The notes beneath the pieces were generated by a model, which saw only the letters and a program-made list of their open reading frames with translations, did not search any database and had not been told where the DNA came from. From NCBI GenBank assembly GCA_041648755.1, contig JBAZOJ010000029.1:1-22485 (forward strand): DNA of 22,485 bases, in the 5' to 3' direction. Position 1 is the stretch's first letter. Each line of letters opens with the position of its first letter. Of the stretch, positions 13,861 to 21,886 are shown piece after piece. A program made the translations under genes and the position numbers. Source of the DNA: JBAZOJ01 sp041648755 (lineage in GTDB: Bacteria; Planctomycetota; B143-G9).

Positions 13861-16602
13861 ATGCTGGTTGTCAGGGGCGCCCGACAAAACAATCTCAAGA
13901 ACATCACCGTAGAGCTTCCAACGGGCCGCATGTCGGTAATTACCGGCGTGTCCGGCTCAGGGAAATCGTCGCTGGCCTTCGACACCATTTACGCGGAAGG
14001 CTACCGGCGCTACATGGACAGCCTATCCATTCAGGCCCGTAGTTTCATGGAGCAGTTGCCCAGGCCGGATGTTGACACCATCGAAGGATTGGCTCCAGCA
14101 GTAGCCATATCGCAGAGGATCACGCGGCCTTCCCCGCGGGCAACCGTGGCAACCGTCAGCGAGGTCGCAGCATACCTTCGCCTGCTTTTTGCCTACGAAG
14201 GGACTCCATACTGCCCCAAGTGCGGCCGTGAACTGCGCGCGATGAGCAGGTCAGCCATCGTCGACTACATCACGAGCCTGCCGGAGAAGGCAAAGGTCAT
14301 CCTGATGGCCCCTCTTGTGCGCGACAGGCAGGGAACGCACGAGGAAGTGATCCGGGCCTACACGCGCGAAGGTTTCGTCAGAATGCGCATAGACGGCAAG
14401 TATCTGGAAGCTGGAGAATCGCTTTCGCTCGATGGCACTAAGGCGCACAGCATCGAAGGAGTCATCGACCGCATAGTCGTGCGAAGCGGCATTCGCGAGC
14501 GGGTTGCCGATTCGGTCGAGACGGCGCTGCGTCTTGGCAGCGGCGTGATAATGCTGGATATCACAAGAGAGGGTGCAGGTAGCGAACTGGAATACCTTGG
14601 CGAACGGGCGGCCTGCCCGCGCTGCCAGATCGCTTTACCCGAAATCACTCCCCGGCTGTTCTCATCCAATTCGATGACCGGGATGTGCCCGGACTGCGAT
14701 GGACTGGGCATTGCGGGCGATTCGCTGGCCGGTGGAATAGTGACGGCGCCCGAGCTCAGCGCATTTGACGGCGCACTCGGGCCGCTGAACGGGCCTGACG
14801 GCAAGCTGCGGCCCAGGTATCTGGCAGTACTCAGGAAGTTCCTGAAGATGTTCCATATCGAACCCGAAACCCCGCTGGGGATCTATCCGAGCGAGGCGCT
14901 GAATGCACTGTTATTCGGCGTGGAGGCCGGAGCAGGGCTGGCCTCGCCGTTCGAGGGAGTAGTGGCTTTTCTGCGCGAGCGCGGAGTTCGCCCCAAGGCC
15001 CATGACACCGATGTGTGCGCCTCCTGCAAGGGGAGCGGCTTGCGTTCGGAAGCGCTGACCGTCAAGCTATCAGGAAAGAACATTGCCGAGATCTGCGCCC
15101 TGGAATGCCGGGATTGCGTGGCATTTTTCGCCTGCTTGAACGTGCGGCGCGAAGCATTGCTTCCCGTTCTGCGTGAGATTTCCGGGCGGTTGGAGTACAT
15201 CGAGGGGGTGGGGCTCGGATACTTGACCCTCGACAGGCGGGCGGATACGCTATCCGGCGGGGAACTGCAAAGATTGCGCCTTGCAACGCAGATTGGCAGC
15301 AGGCTTTCCGGGGTGGTCTATGTACTTGACGAACCCACCATCGGACTCCATGCCTCCGATACGCGAAAGCTGCTTGCGGCGCTATCCGGATTCCTCGACC
15401 GGGGCAATACCGTCATTGCGGTCGAACATGACGCAGAGGTAATCCGCAGCGCGGACTTTATCCTGGAGCTTGGGCCCGGCGCAGGCTCGCACGGGGGCGA
15501 AGTGACTTTCGCGGGCACGATTGACCAGTGCCTGCTGGCTGCCACGTCCAAGACCGGCGCGTACCTGTCAGGGAAGAAGCGCATAGAACGCGCCGCCGCG
15601 CAGTACGGAGGCGTGCTGGGGAGCATCGAGATTCGTGGGGCTCGCGAGCATAACCTGAGGGGAGTGGACGTTGACATTCCAGCCGGGCGGTTGACGTGCA
15701 TAGCCGGACCTTCCGGTGCGGGGAAATCAACGCTTGCGGTGGATGTACTGCTTAGGGCCGCCGAGGCCCGGTTGGGCGACGCGGACATTCCCGGTTGCCT
15801 GGACTCGCTGATTCTCCCCCCGGGCATCACGAGTTGCAGTATGGTTGACTCGACTCCATTGCGCCGGAGCTACCGTACGAACGTCACGACATACCTTGGG
15901 ATCGCCCAGCATATCCGCCAGGTTTTCAGCGCTTCACCTGAAGCGAAGATGCGCGGCTGGGGCGCCTCGAAGTTCTCTCCGAACGTCAGGGGCGGCAGAT
16001 GCGAAAGCTGTTCGGGCACGGGGCTGCGCAAGCTGGAAATGCAGTTCCTGCCGGACGTCTATGCGATGTGCGAAGACTGCGAAGGATCGGGCTTCAACCG
16101 CGAAGTGCTGGAGGTTCGATTCAAGGGAATGAACTTCGCGCAGATAATGAATATGGAGGTCGAGGAGGCCGAGCGCTTTTTCATGAATATCAGCGCGATA
16201 CGCAAGCCCCTGCGGCTGCTGAAGGAGATCGGCCTGGGATACCTGAAGGTGGGGCAATCGGCCACTACGTTCTCCGGCGGCGAAGCCCAGCGCGTGAAGC
16301 TTGCGGCGGGACTGATCAAGAACAAGGGCGGCGGGGGGCTGTATATCCTCGACGAGCCTACAATCGGGCTGCACTTCGAGGATGTTGAGAGGCTGCTGGT
16401 TGTGCTGGTAAAGCTGGTGGAACACGGGAATACTGTCGTTGTGGTCGAGCACGATGCCGAGTTCATCGCCCGGTGCGATTATGTAATTGAACTGGGCCCG
16501 GCTGGCGGTCGGGATGGCGGGTTGCTTATTTCAGCGGGGAGACCGGAAGATATCGCTGCGCAGGGGACCCTGACGGGCAGGGAAATAGCCAAACATCTTT
16601 AG
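13861..16602 (+). CDS. uvrA: UvrA-family excinuclease ABC ATPase, divergent
   Basis: UvrA is the damage-sensing ATPase of nucleotide excision repair. The product has 913 residues against about 940 in well-known enzymes. It has two ABC units: Walker A GVSGSGKS (29-36) with signature LSGGE (464-468) and Walker B VYVLDEP (486-492); and GPSGAGKS (616-623) with FSGGE (804-808) and LYILDEP (827-833). Zinc-finger Cys pairs are at 252/255 with 276/279, and 714/717 with 737/740. The UvrB-binding region (about 130-245) is present, which argues against the UvrA2 class that lacks it. The second half is unusual: the normally near-invariant GRTPRSNPATYTG segment reads DSTPLRRSYRTNVTTYLG (663-680). It follows the previous gene by 4 bp without a clear ribosome-binding site. 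It could be the main UvrA or a paralogue. Confidence 0.88.
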   Translation: MLVVRGARQNNLKNITVELPTGRMSVITGVSGSGKSSLAFDTIYAEGYRRYMDSLSIQARSFMEQLPRPDVDTIEGLAPAVAISQRITRPSPRATVATVSEVAAYLRLLFAYEGTPYCPKCGRELRAMSRSAIVDYITSLPEKAKVILMAPLVRDRQGTHEEVIRAYTREGFVRMRIDGKYLEAGESLSLDGTKAHSIEGVIDRIVVRSGIRERVADSVETALRLGSGVIMLDITREGAGSELEYLGERAACPRCQIALPEITPRLFSSNSMTGMCPDCDGLGIAGDSLAGGIVTAPELSAFDGALGPLNGPDGKLRPRYLAVLRKFLKMFHIEPETPLGIYPSEALNALLFGVEAGAGLASPFEGVVAFLRERGVRPKAHDTDVCASCKGSGLRSEALTVKLSGKNIAEICALECRDCVAFFACLNVRREALLPVLREISGRLEYIEGVGLGYLTLDRRADTLSGGELQRLRLATQIGSRLSGVVYVLDEPTIGLHASDTRKLLAALSGFLDRGNTVIAVEHDAEVIRSADFILELGPGAGSHGGEVTFAGTIDQCLLAATSKTGAYLSGKKRIERAAAQYGGVLGSIEIRGAREHNLRGVDVDIPAGRLTCIAGPSGAGKSTLAVDVLLRAAEARLGDADIPGCLDSLILPPGITSCSMVDSTPLRRSYRTNVTTYLGIAQHIRQVFSASPEAKMRGWGASKFSPNVRGGRCESCSGTGLRKLEMQFLPDVYAMCEDCEGSGFNREVLEVRFKGMNFAQIMNMEVEEAERFFMNISAIRKPLRLLKEIGLGYLKVGQSATTFSGGEAQRVKLAAGLIKNKGGGGLYILDEPTIGLHFEDVERLLVVLVKLVEHGNTVVVVEHDAEFIARCDYVIELGPAGGRDGGLLISAGRPEDIAAQGTLTGREIAKHL

Positions 16603-17312
16603 CCCGGAAGACTCTTGGGATCATCCGGCTTCTTGCCGGAAAGCTCTTCCATAGCCTTTGCGCGCTGGTAGCGCACATCAACACCATGCGTGATGTAAAC
16701 CACGTTGGCGGCTATATCGCCGGCGTTGCAGGCCATGACATACAGAGCGTTGCAGATAAGGGTCAGCCGCACGCGGTTGTACGGGGTCACATCCTTGTCA
16801 CTGAGGGTGCTGAGGATATCGAGATTCGCCCTGAATGTCCGCTTGGAGGCGTCGAGAATGGCCATCGCGCGCCAAGCCCTCTTGGCGGAGCGATCGATAA
16901 GCGCGTTCACCGCGCCTGATGTCATGCCGATGACCGATTCGAACAGTGGTATCAGGTTCAGCCGGTCGAGCACCGCCGTACGATTCCCTTCCATCTCCTT
17001 CATATGGCGAGCCACCTCTACGCAAAGGTCGCCTATGAGTTCGAGGTGAGAGGAGACGCGGGGAACAGCAAGCAGGAAGCGAAGGTCGCCGCTCTGGGGA
17101 TTGAAGGTGCTGAAAATCTCCTGCACCATCCAGGTGATGCCCTCGTCGAGACGGTCTATTTCATCGTCGAAATGGATGATCTCGTCGGCCAGTTCATCGC
17201 TGCCTTCGATGGTGGCCATCATAACGTTGACAACGTCTTTCTCTGCCATCTGGCCGAGAAGGATGACGGCTCTCTCCAAGTCCAGCACTGAATCGGTAAA
17301 GGCGGAGAACAT
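16599..17312 (-). CDS. PhoU-like protein
   Basis: The product from the ATG at 17312 has 237 residues, close to PhoU and to the related DUF47 proteins that modulate phosphate transport. It is all-helical with two PhoU-type repeats: HFDDEIDRLDEG (47-58), SSHLELIGDLCVEVARHM (87-104) and CNAGDIAANVVYITHGV (195-211). Acidic residues in these helices are expected to bind metal. A longer frame to 17423 would run into the aldolase gene and lacks PhoU-like sequence. There is no Shine-Dalgarno before the ATG, but a TATAAT box lies 8 bp upstream, suggesting a leaderless transcript. No pst or pit transporter gene is in the window, so whether it regulates phosphate uptake here is open. It overlaps the convergent uvrA by 4 bp. 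Confidence 0.82.
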   Translation of the reverse strand: MFSAFTDSVLDLERAVILLGQMAEKDVVNVMMATIEGSDELADEIIHFDDEIDRLDEGITWMVQEIFSTFNPQSGDLRFLLAVPRVSSHLELIGDLCVEVARHMKEMEGNRTAVLDRLNLIPLFESVIGMTSGAVNALIDRSAKRAWRAMAILDASKRTFRANLDILSTLSDKDVTPYNRVRLTLICNALYVMACNAGDIAANVVYITHGVDVRYQRAKAMEELSGKKPDDPKSLPG

Positions 17313-17319
17313 AGTTTCA

Positions 17320-17346
17320 ATTATACGTTGCGAGAGCCTAAAGCAA
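17320..17346 (-). promoter_or_regulatory. Possible promoter giving a leaderless phoU-like mRNA
   Basis: On the minus strand a perfect TATAAT (17320-17325) lies 7 bp before the ATG at 17312. A weak TTGCTT (17341-17346) is 15 bp upstream. Transcription from this box would begin at or next to the start codon, fitting the absence of a ribosome-binding site. Confidence 0.42.
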
Positions 17347-17380
17347 GTAAAATCGCCCCTTGTAGAATAGTCGCAAGGGG
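17343..17380 (-). terminator. Probable terminator of the aldolase gene
   Basis: Immediately after the aldolase stop codon, CCCCTTG and CAAGGGG (17374-17380 with 17356-17362) form a 7-bp stem with an 11-base loop. It is followed on the minus strand by CGATTTTACTT. The T-run is short, so some read-through into the phoU-like gene is possible. Confidence 0.55.
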
Positions 17381-17382
17381 GA

Positions 17383-18147
17383 TCATTTGTGAGGCGCCCG
17401 CAATCGCAGATAAAGGGCCTCAAGCTTGTCCGGCCAGGGCGAGCAGTCGTTTTTGGCGCCGCAAACCCTTTTCACCAGCAGACATAGAGCAGCCTTCTCG
17501 GCGACTTCCATCTTGTCAAGCGCCTGAGAAAGGCTGCGCGCCGTTGTGACCACGCCGTGATCGGCCATAATCGCAGTGTCGTGAGAGGTCAGCGCGGTCG
17601 CGACAGCGGAGGCGAGTTCGGGGCTTCCGGGCGCCAGAAGGGGCAGCACGGCGACCCCGCGCGGAAGAACCATCGGGCATTCGGTATGAGCCCGGCGGAG
17701 CAGGGCGGGGAGGCTCTCGGCCGGGAAGATCGAATGCAGAAGGGGACAAAGAGGCGGATGGGCATGAAGGACAGCGCGATCATTCATCCCCGCAGCGATC
17801 AGAGCTTCGTGGATGGCCGCGTGCATCAGCAATTCGCCGGTGGGTTGGAGCCGTGACTCGGGCATTGTGGCGCAGCGACCGTCAGAAGCAAATGTCACGG
17901 GAATCAGCCAGCGTGAAGGATGTCGGGCGATCTGCCTCATCCGCGAACCCGTTGCGGTGACCAGCAGTGTCCTGCCGCCAAGGGCAGGATAGGCAGCCGG
18001 GAACTCGATGATACGCCTTCCGGAAGTATGTCCGGTGCCGGGGAGCCGGAAGGAGATGTTTCCCGCGCCGCCCTCGGCGAATCCGCACTGCGCAAGGGTC
18101 GCGGCGGTTTCAGCAATAGTCCGCATCACCATGTGCATCGACGACAT
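17383..18147 (-). CDS. Class II aldolase/adducin family protein, RhaD-like
   Basis: The product has 254 residues. Class II aldolases use a divalent metal to split or form sugar phosphates such as rhamnulose-1-phosphate or fuculose-1-phosphate. Visible features are AEGGAGNISFRL (24-35), the TATGSRMRQIA segment (64-74), PTGELLMHAAIHEAL (102-116), the metal ligands HAHPP (128-132) and DHGVV (196-200), and a C-terminal helix VAEKAALCLLVK. The spacing and the GSRMR motif are closest to the rhamnulose-1-phosphate aldolase branch, but no rhamnose genes are nearby, so the substrate is unproven. ATGs at 18147, 18138, 18132 and 18126 are all possible; an AGAGGATC sequence 10 bp upstream slightly favours the first. 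It overlaps the end of truB by 38 bp, so the two are co-transcribed. A terminator follows. Confidence 0.8.
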   Translation of the reverse strand: MSSMHMVMRTIAETAATLAQCGFAEGGAGNISFRLPGTGHTSGRRIIEFPAAYPALGGRTLLVTATGSRMRQIARHPSRWLIPVTFASDGRCATMPESRLQPTGELLMHAAIHEALIAAGMNDRAVLHAHPPLCPLLHSIFPAESLPALLRRAHTECPMVLPRGVAVLPLLAPGSPELASAVATALTSHDTAIMADHGVVTTARSLSQALDKMEVAEKAALCLLVKRVCGAKNDCSPWPDKLEALYLRLRAPHK

Positions 18148-18934
18148 AGCTTCTGATCCTCTCGGAGATTACCTCCTCGGGCAGACTGTCTGCGATAGTG
18201 AAAGGGCCGACCCGCGTTCGGCGAAGCGCCCAGAGCGTTGCGCCGCATCCGATCCGTTCACCGAGGTCGCGCGCGAAACTCCTGACGTAGAAGCCTGTCC
18301 CGCAGGAAATGCGAATCTCGGCGAGGTCTTCGGAGAGCGAGAGCAGTTCGACGCCGGTTACCTCAACGGAGCGGGGGATAACGGGGACTTCTATTCCAAG
18401 TCGCGCTTTCTTGTATATCGGGACGCCGTCGACTTTCACGGCCGAATGAACGGGGGGATACTGCCTTATTGTGCCGAGGAAGCTGTTCAAGGACTCGCGA
18501 AGAAGGCCTTCAGTGGGGATGGCAGCGCCGGTCATGGTGGCGGGAGATTCACGGTCGTAGGTGTCGGAAATCCAGCCCAGGCGAACGGTGGCGATGTACT
18601 CCTTGTCGAACGCGCCAAATTCCTGAAACAGGCGGCGCGCCCTTCCGGCAAGGACCGCGAGAACTCCTGTGGCGTACGGGTCGAGAGTACCCCCGTGGCC
18701 GAGCCTGCAGAATTGCTTCAGCAGCTTTCGGCCAGCCTGGACCTTGATTCTCTGCAGGGCCTGATTGGAGGTAATGAAGAGGTGCTTGTCGCAGATGAAC
18801 ACCCCCGGCACTCTGTTGAGGAGCCCGCGGGGATTGGCGAGAAAAGCGCTCCGATACTCCACAATGGGGGGTTCCGGGGGAAGAACCAAAGCGCCGGACT
18901 CAGATTTTGCGATGCTCATTTCGGTGCCACTCAT
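18110..18934 (-). CDS. truB: tRNA pseudouridine(55) synthase TruB
   Basis: TruB converts uridine 55 in the T loop of tRNAs to pseudouridine. From the ATG at 18934 the product has 274 residues. Key features are ICDKHLFITSNQAL (47-60), the LGHGGTLDPYATGVL motif (78-92) with catalytic Asp85, KEYIATVRLG (111-120), PPVHSAVKVDGVPIYKKAR (160-178) and GFYVRSFARDLGE (214-226). In the usual LDKPxGxTS segment the Pro and Gly are replaced (CDKHLFITS). The open frame continues upstream to 19261, but that part is antisense to the sensor kinase and lacks TruB sequence, so 18934 or 18919 is the likely start; neither has a clear Shine-Dalgarno. The N-terminus has about 40 residues more than compact homologues. 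No truncated C-terminal PUA domain is evident. Confidence 0.9.
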   Translation of the reverse strand: MSGTEMSIAKSESGALVLPPEPPIVEYRSAFLANPRGLLNRVPGVFICDKHLFITSNQALQRIKVQAGRKLLKQFCRLGHGGTLDPYATGVLAVLAGRARRLFQEFGAFDKEYIATVRLGWISDTYDRESPATMTGAAIPTEGLLRESLNSFLGTIRQYPPVHSAVKVDGVPIYKKARLGIEVPVIPRSVEVTGVELLSLSEDLAEIRISCGTGFYVRSFARDLGERIGCGATLWALRRTRVGPFTIADSLPEEVISERIRSYVVDAHGDADYC

Positions 18935-18938
18935 GAGG

Positions 18939-18995
18939 TTGCGAAAACACTCTCTGTGTGATAAACTACCGCGAATCAACGAATTGCCGAGTATA
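18939..18995. promoter_or_regulatory. Divergent truB/sensor kinase region with two weak candidate promoters
   Basis: The 100 bp between 18934 and 19035 should hold both promoters. On the plus strand TTGCGA (18939-18944) and TAAACT (18962-18967) are 17 bp apart, four of six matches each, pointing at the kinase. On the minus strand TATACT (18990-18995) has a poor TCGACC 17 bp upstream and would serve truB. Neither is strong. Confidence 0.3.
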
Positions 18996-19034
18996 TTGCC
19001 TTTTCGGTATCGGGTCGAAGAAGGGTCGGCATTT

Positions 19035-21884
19035 GTGAGGACAGATCTGCGATATATCAGCATCCTGATCGTTGTCTCCCTGGTTCTTCTGGGAGTGGGG
19101 CTGATATTCTCAATCACCATATACCTCAAGAGCCAGAGAGAGCAACTCACCAGCGAAATGCACCGTGACACGTCCACCTCGGCGGCGGTGTGCTCAAGTA
19201 TCATCAAGAGCCAGTTCGAGGAGTTTCTCGATGATGTCCAGTTTCTTGCCAGGGGGAGCACATCGGCCCTTCAGCCGGATGGAACTCTATCAACGGAGTC
19301 GAAGGAAATCTATCGGAACCTGCTGGAAAACAAGAAGCCCGCAGCAGAATCGGTGACGCGTGTCAATGCAAGAATGGAGATTGTCTATACGTTTCCGGAC
19401 GAGCGGCTTGCCGGGACGGATTTATCGTACCAGGCGCACATAAAGAGGCTGTATGCCATCAGAAGGCCGGTTATCAGCGGGCTGTTCAGGTCGGTACAGG
19501 GATACGATTGTGTGGCGCTGCATGTCCCCGTATTCATAGATGGGCGCTTTGACGGCTCTGTAGCTTTGCTCCTGAACCTCGACGTGGTCTGCAAAGAGCG
19601 TCTGCTCAAGCAGATGCACGAACCACTGTCTTGCCTCATCCTTGTCGATCGCACGGGCCAGGTTGTTTTCTCTGCCACCACCGGCAATACGCCGGAAGAT
19701 CCCGCGGTTGTCTCGGCGATCGCCGGGAAAGCGATACACATCGGCGAAGGAGCGCAGGCGATTACCGTTGGCATGGGGGAAAAGGAAAGGTCATTGTTCG
19801 TTTCTTTCGAGCCCGTTCGTGCGCTTGACGATGACATGTGGACGGTGGCAGTTGGCACGGATGTCGGCAAGGAAGCGGAGCTTTCCACCGTGGATGTCAG
19901 GCTTATCGGGGTGGCGTGGCTCACGTACATTTTCATCGTGTTTCTGCTCATAGCGGGCTTGTTCCTGCATGGACGAAAGCTCCTGGCTCTAAAGGATGAG
20001 ACACTCCTGCGAGTGCGGGATGAATACGAGAAGACGCAGGAAAACTACAAGCTCATTTTCGACAACGCCACGGTCGGAATATTCCATACCGATCCTGAAG
20101 GCCGCATTGTCTCATGCAACCGCACACTGTGCGAACTGTCGGGATCAACGCAGGAAAAGCTTGTCGGGATGTCACTCTTGAAACATCCTGATCAGAGAAT
20201 CGCCGATATCATCGCGCGTGCCTTGAAAGGTGAAACGGCAGGATTCACGGGTGACTTCCGCACCACTTTCTCCGGGAAGGGATCGAGTATCGCTGCCACG
20301 GCGGTTGGGATAAGGGGCGCCAATGGAAGCGTCACCGGTGTAATAGGGATTGTTGAGAACCTGAACGAGATTTCAGCGATGCGCCTCAGGCTTGAGGAGA
20401 GCACGGGCAATCTGCGCTCGCTCCTGACCTCGTTGCATGTTGGCGTGTTGATCCTGGAAGACGGAGTATTTGTGGACTGCAACCAGGCGGCAACAGAGGT
20501 GTATGGCGTTGCCGACCGAAGCGATGTCATCGGGAAGACACCACTGGATTTCTCCCCGCTGAGACAGCCGGACGGAAGCAGTTCCAGAGAAGGTGCGACA
20601 GAAAGAATTCAGAACGCGCTTGCGACAGGTTACTGCGTCTTTGAGTGGACACACAGGCACGCGGATGGCACCGATATGCCGTGCGAAGTAAGGCTGACGC
20701 GGATGCTGAGTTCCGATAAGCCGAGGCTGCTGGCCCTTGTCTACGATATTTCCGAGCGACGGAAGTACGAGGAAGCACAGGCAATGCTGATGGGTGCGGT
20801 CTCCCGGTCCGCTGATGCAGTGTGCGTCGTGGACAGCGAGATGCAAATAATCTACAGCAATCCATCCTATGCCCGCCTGATGGAGTTGGGCGAGTGGAAC
20901 AGCGTTGGAATGAATGCCCTTGAACTGCAGCGCAAGCGTTGCGGTACCGACCGACTCGATGAAATGCGCGCTGCGATTGAGGCCCGACAGCCGTGGCGAG
21001 GGAATGCCAGATGCGGGGCTGATGAACATGGTCAACCATCTCACGAAGTGAGTGTTTTCCCGTTCCTTGTCGAGCAGGGCAAAGCCACGCGTTTTATGAT
21101 CACATATCGCGACGTCACAAAGGAAATGCGGCTCGCGAGCGCAGTTGTCGATCGGCGCAAGTTCGATATGGCGGCAAGGATGGCTCGGCAAACCGCGCAC
21201 GAACTGAACAACCACATCTTTGTGTTGCAGGGGCTGATCGAGAGGCTCAAGTGGGGCAGCAATGCTCCCGATGGAGCATTCAGTGAGTTCGATAAGGCCT
21301 TTGAGCGGATTGGGCGTTTGGTCAGGGATCTCCATTCCCTTGGCAAGGAACTGCCGACCGCTGGCAAGCCTGTTGCATATGGCGGCTTCCTTGCTCGCAG
21401 CAAGCAAAGCCTGCAGAGCCTCTTAGCCGTGGATTCCGAGCTGCTTTTCGAATGTGACCCCGATGCAGGTGAAATCTTCGCCGATCCGGACCAAATCGAG
21501 CAGGTCCTGAACAAACTGGTAGCGAATTCCGCCGAGGCCAAGCCGGCTGGCAATGTGATCACTATAGGCTGCAAGAAGCTGTCGCGCGCAGATGTCTGTG
21601 CCTTGCCCGTCCACCCGCTGGACTGGGAAAGCGCAGTGGAGATCTTTGTTTCCGACACGGCTGGCGGAATTCCGGCGAGTGTTATGGAGCAATTGTTCGA
21701 GCCCTATGTCACTACTAAGCCCGAGCCCGACGGACCGCGGGGTATGGGGCTTGCGATTGTGAAGAATCTCGTGCAGAAAAACGGCGGAGTGGTGTTTGCC
21801 GAAAACAAGCCCGGCAAGGGCGTTACGTTCAGGATGGTATTTCCCTCGCACAAGTCGGCGCTTCCTGCGGATACTCCAGCCTGA
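19035..21884 (+). CDS. Membrane sensor histidine kinase with Cache-like sensor and three PAS domains
   Basis: From the GTG at 19035 the product has 949 residues. The open frame extends to 18765, but only this start places a positive N-terminus (MRTDLR) directly before the first helix (about 8-30), with AAGGG upstream. A periplasmic region (about 31-285) resembles a double Cache fold, with GTDLSYQAHIKRLY (127-140) and GYDCVALHVPVFIDGRFDGS (156-175). A second helix follows (about 290-311). Three PAS domains lie at about 336-445, 459-575 and 583-695. The kinase core has the phospho-acceptor His722 in TAHELNNH, the N box around Asn831, G1 DTAGGIP (874-880), LFEPYVTTK (887-895) and GPRGMGLAIVKNL (900-912). 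It should autophosphorylate on sensing an external ligand. No response regulator gene is in the window, so it is an orphan here. It ends 2 bp from the convergent gene. Confidence 0.9.
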   Translation: MRTDLRYISILIVVSLVLLGVGLIFSITIYLKSQREQLTSEMHRDTSTSAAVCSSIIKSQFEEFLDDVQFLARGSTSALQPDGTLSTESKEIYRNLLENKKPAAESVTRVNARMEIVYTFPDERLAGTDLSYQAHIKRLYAIRRPVISGLFRSVQGYDCVALHVPVFIDGRFDGSVALLLNLDVVCKERLLKQMHEPLSCLILVDRTGQVVFSATTGNTPEDPAVVSAIAGKAIHIGEGAQAITVGMGEKERSLFVSFEPVRALDDDMWTVAVGTDVGKEAELSTVDVRLIGVAWLTYIFIVFLLIAGLFLHGRKLLALKDETLLRVRDEYEKTQENYKLIFDNATVGIFHTDPEGRIVSCNRTLCELSGSTQEKLVGMSLLKHPDQRIADIIARALKGETAGFTGDFRTTFSGKGSSIAATAVGIRGANGSVTGVIGIVENLNEISAMRLRLEESTGNLRSLLTSLHVGVLILEDGVFVDCNQAATEVYGVADRSDVIGKTPLDFSPLRQPDGSSSREGATERIQNALATGYCVFEWTHRHADGTDMPCEVRLTRMLSSDKPRLLALVYDISERRKYEEAQAMLMGAVSRSADAVCVVDSEMQIIYSNPSYARLMELGEWNSVGMNALELQRKRCGTDRLDEMRAAIEARQPWRGNARCGADEHGQPSHEVSVFPFLVEQGKATRFMITYRDVTKEMRLASAVVDRRKFDMAARMARQTAHELNNHIFVLQGLIERLKWGSNAPDGAFSEFDKAFERIGRLVRDLHSLGKELPTAGKPVAYGGFLARSKQSLQSLLAVDSELLFECDPDAGEIFADPDQIEQVLNKLVANSAEAKPAGNVITIGCKKLSRADVCALPVHPLDWESAVEIFVSDTAGGIPASVMEQLFEPYVTTKPEPDGPRGMGLAIVKNLVQKNGGVVFAENKPGKGVTFRMVFPSHKSALPADTPA

Positions 21885-21886
21885 GA

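Noticed and set aside
18008..18961. 317-residue open frame on the plus strand
   Set aside because: It is antisense to truB and the aldolase, both with intact catalytic motifs; no recognisable protein features.
18110..19261. Longer truB starting at 19261
   Set aside because: The extra 109 residues are antisense to the sensor kinase N-terminus and do not resemble TruB.
20373..21407. 344-residue open frame on the minus strand
   Set aside because: It is antisense to the PAS and kinase core of the sensor kinase; no start signal and no domain.
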